Source of the DNA: Candidatus Scalindua japonica
GTDB lineage: Bacteria; Planctomycetota; Brocadiia; Brocadiales; Scalinduaceae
Assembly (NCBI RefSeq): GCF_002443295.1
Contig: NZ_BAOS01000028.1
Coordinates: forward strand, 310,001-374,000
Reading direction: 5' to 3'
Length of the DNA: 64,000 nt
Shown here: positions 63,006-64,000 of the stretch, piece by piece
How positions within the stretch are numbered: position 1 is the first letter of the stretch
Layout: every line of letters starts with the position of its first letter
The notes under the pieces: model-generated
Databases searched by the model: none
What the model was told of the DNA's origin: nothing
Seen by the model: the letters and a program-made list of their open reading frames with translations, nothing else
Program-made: the position numbers and the translations under genes

Positions 63006-63626
63006 TTATTGTTTATAGAACGTTACGTATCCTTTTGCTTCAAGATAGTTTAATATCTCCCTTGTTGACTCTTCTATCGACAATATTGATGTATCAATTG
63101 TTATCTCAGGGTTCAGAGGTTCTTCATAAGGAGCTGAGATACCCGTAAAGTCCTTAACTTTGCCTGCACGTGCCTCTTTATATAAGCCTTTTGTGTCACG
63201 TGTTTCACAAACTTCAAGAGAGCACTTAACATAGATCTCTATAAATTCGCCGTGGGCCAGGAGCTTTCTGACATTATCCCTGTCTTCTCTGTATGGAGAT
63301 ACAAAAGCGGCAATTGTTATTATATTTGCTTCTGTAAACAACTTTGTTACTTCACCAATTCGGCGAATATTCTCAGTGCGGTCTTCGGGCGAGAAGCCAA
63401 GGTTTTTGTTCAGGCCATGACGAATATTATCACCATCAAGTATGTATGCCTGGTGTTTGTTCTCAATGAGGGCATGTTCGAGTTCAACAGCTATTGTTGA
63501 TTTTCCTGAACCGGAAAAACCTGTAAGCCATATGGTAACACCTTTCTGATTCAGTAATTTTGCCCTGTCCTCTTTTGTTATCTTTCCATGATGCCATTTG
63601 ATATTTGTTGCTTTTATTTTCGCCAT
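63006..63626 (-). CDS. cysC: Adenylylsulfate kinase CysC
   Basis: CysC phosphorylates adenosine 5'-phosphosulfate to PAPS. Walker A GFSGSGKST near residue 37, then ILDGDNIRHGLNKNLGFSPE, RTENIRRIGEVTKLF, AAFVSPYREDR, and the typical KGLYKEARAGKVKDFTGISA and APYEEP. 206 residues is the stand-alone form. The protein starts with WHHGKITKEDRAKL, typical of the family. No sulfate adenylyltransferase is adjacent. Confidence 0.95.
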   Translation of the reverse strand: MAKIKATNIKWHHGKITKEDRAKLLNQKGVTIWLTGFSGSGKSTIAVELEHALIENKHQAYILDGDNIRHGLNKNLGFSPEDRTENIRRIGEVTKLFTEANIITIAAFVSPYREDRDNVRKLLAHGEFIEIYVKCSLEVCETRDTKGLYKEARAGKVKDFTGISAPYEEPLNPEITIDTSILSIEESTREILNYLEAKGYVTFYKQ

Positions 63627-63668
63627 TTCAGCTCCTCTCTAAAGGCCCGGGAATTAATCAATTTCTGC

Positions 63669-63719
63669 TTTCACCTCTTTTTGGTCCCTTGAACATCAAG
63701 TGTTCAAAGAGAGGTGAAA
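63669..63719. repeat. Two-tier hairpin in the divergent gap upstream of cysC
   Basis: Outer arms TTTCACCTCT (63669-63678) and AGAGGTGAAA (63710-63719) enclose inner arms TTGAACA (63689-63695) and TGTTCAA (63701-63707) with loop TCAAG, leaving a one-sided bulge. It may be an operator or a leader hairpin; the rest of the 336-base gap shows nothing else. Confidence 0.6.
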
Positions 63720-63962
63720 TGCGGAGAAAATATACTATGAATAATCGAAACATTATACCGCCATATATTTGTGTTAAAAAAACGCATGGAAAATGACCAG
63801 TATGTAGAGATTGTCTCCGGCAGTTGAAACAATTGTATTCCTTATGAGGAATCAAGGCAAGTCGATTTTGAAAAAGCACAGAAATCCGAACTGATTTCTG
63901 TTGAAATTTGTTTTATACTGTAGTAGTTTTTAATAATAAATTTTGAATAGGAGAGAAACAAT

Positions 63963-64000
63963 ATGAAAAAAAGAAAAACTCTGATAATGGGTGCTGCGGG
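63963..64000 (+). CDS. Start of a nucleotide-binding protein (truncated by window end)
   Basis: ATG 63963 follows GGAGAG at good distance. The twelve visible codons read MKKRKTLIMGAAG, a beta strand leading into a glycine-rich loop. The sequence resembles the start of predicted GTPase / cyclic 2,3-diphosphoglycerate synthetase-like proteins (COG2403), which begin in this way, but an NAD-binding epimerase is also possible. Too little is visible to decide. Confidence 0.55.
   Translation, partial: MKKRKTLIMGAA

Noticed and set aside
1-64000. CRISPR arrays, rRNA genes, prophage and known riboswitches
   Set aside because: No regularly spaced direct repeats, no rRNA-like segments, no phage structural genes and no recognisable riboswitch consensus were found by eye on either strand.

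Overview
The window is a low-GC, gene-dense bacterial chromosome segment from an organism with a Gram-negative type envelope. Lipoproteins, an MltA-type lytic transglycosylase, an M48 periplasmic protease, a PEP-CTERM surface protein and a complete meso-DAP type mur gene set all point that way. The large mur/fts (dcw) cluster ends at ddl-ftsQ with no ftsA or ftsZ behind it. Together with AT-rich codon use, many two-component and TPR proteins and PEP-CTERM sorting, this suggests a planctomycete of the anammox type (Brocadiales, Scalindua-like). That placement is an inference from gene content; no anammox marker gene such as hydrazine synthase is in the window.

Layout. 1-9.8 kb: end of a TPR gene, a DUF374 acyltransferase, an RNase R gene split by two -1 frameshifts, a decayed IS66 element inside a YlbF-like gene, a YhaM-like nuclease, a GIY-YIG protein, PlsC, and a tiny KPAAKK-repeat (histone-H1-like) protein with a glutaredoxin-like neighbour. 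9.8-11.1 kb: queA on the minus strand. 11.1-31.4 kb: the division and cell-wall cluster, in the order mraZ, rsmH, ftsL-like, ftsI, (leader with terminator hairpin), 76-aa protein, murE, transglutaminase-like exported protein, murF, mraY, ftsW, murG, murC, murB, three signalling proteins, ddl, ftsQ. murD is missing from its usual place between mraY and ftsW. 31.4-41.9 kb: small hypothetical genes, a PEP-CTERM protein, tRNA-Glu, a P5C dehydrogenase, N-carbamoylputrescine amidase plus a DUF364 protein, a HAD phosphatase, a DUF4126 membrane protein, a tRNA-queuosine mannosyltransferase-like protein and RluA. 42-51.6 kb: envelope and housekeeping genes (TPR protein, M48 protease, MltA, inositol monophosphatase, Tat-exported phosphoesterase, rhomboid, MidA-like methyltransferase, MBL hydrolase), with an ABC-ATPase relic. 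52-64 kb: Cys-rich metal-binding protein, NuoG-like formate dehydrogenase alpha subunit, dihydrolipoyl dehydrogenase, RecQ, a chemoreceptor, CysC, and the first codons of another gene at the right edge.

How the genes work together. The central block encodes nearly the whole cytoplasmic and lipid-linked pathway from UDP-MurNAc to lipid II (MurB, C, E, F, Ddl, MraY, MurG), the septal glycosyltransferase/transpeptidase pair FtsW-FtsI, and the FtsL and FtsQ scaffold proteins. It is headed by an MraZ repressor with its own three-box operator. Inserted in it are a leader with a 7-codon mini-ORF and strong terminator, a secreted transglutaminase-like protein, and a histidine kinase / degenerate receiver-kinase / HD-GYP trio that may connect c-di-GMP signalling to wall synthesis. 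Several mobile or palindromic repeats (a 26-bp-arm palindrome near 57.6 kb, an inverted-repeat element near 31.5 kb with a relative near 55.5 kb) lie in the intergenic gaps.
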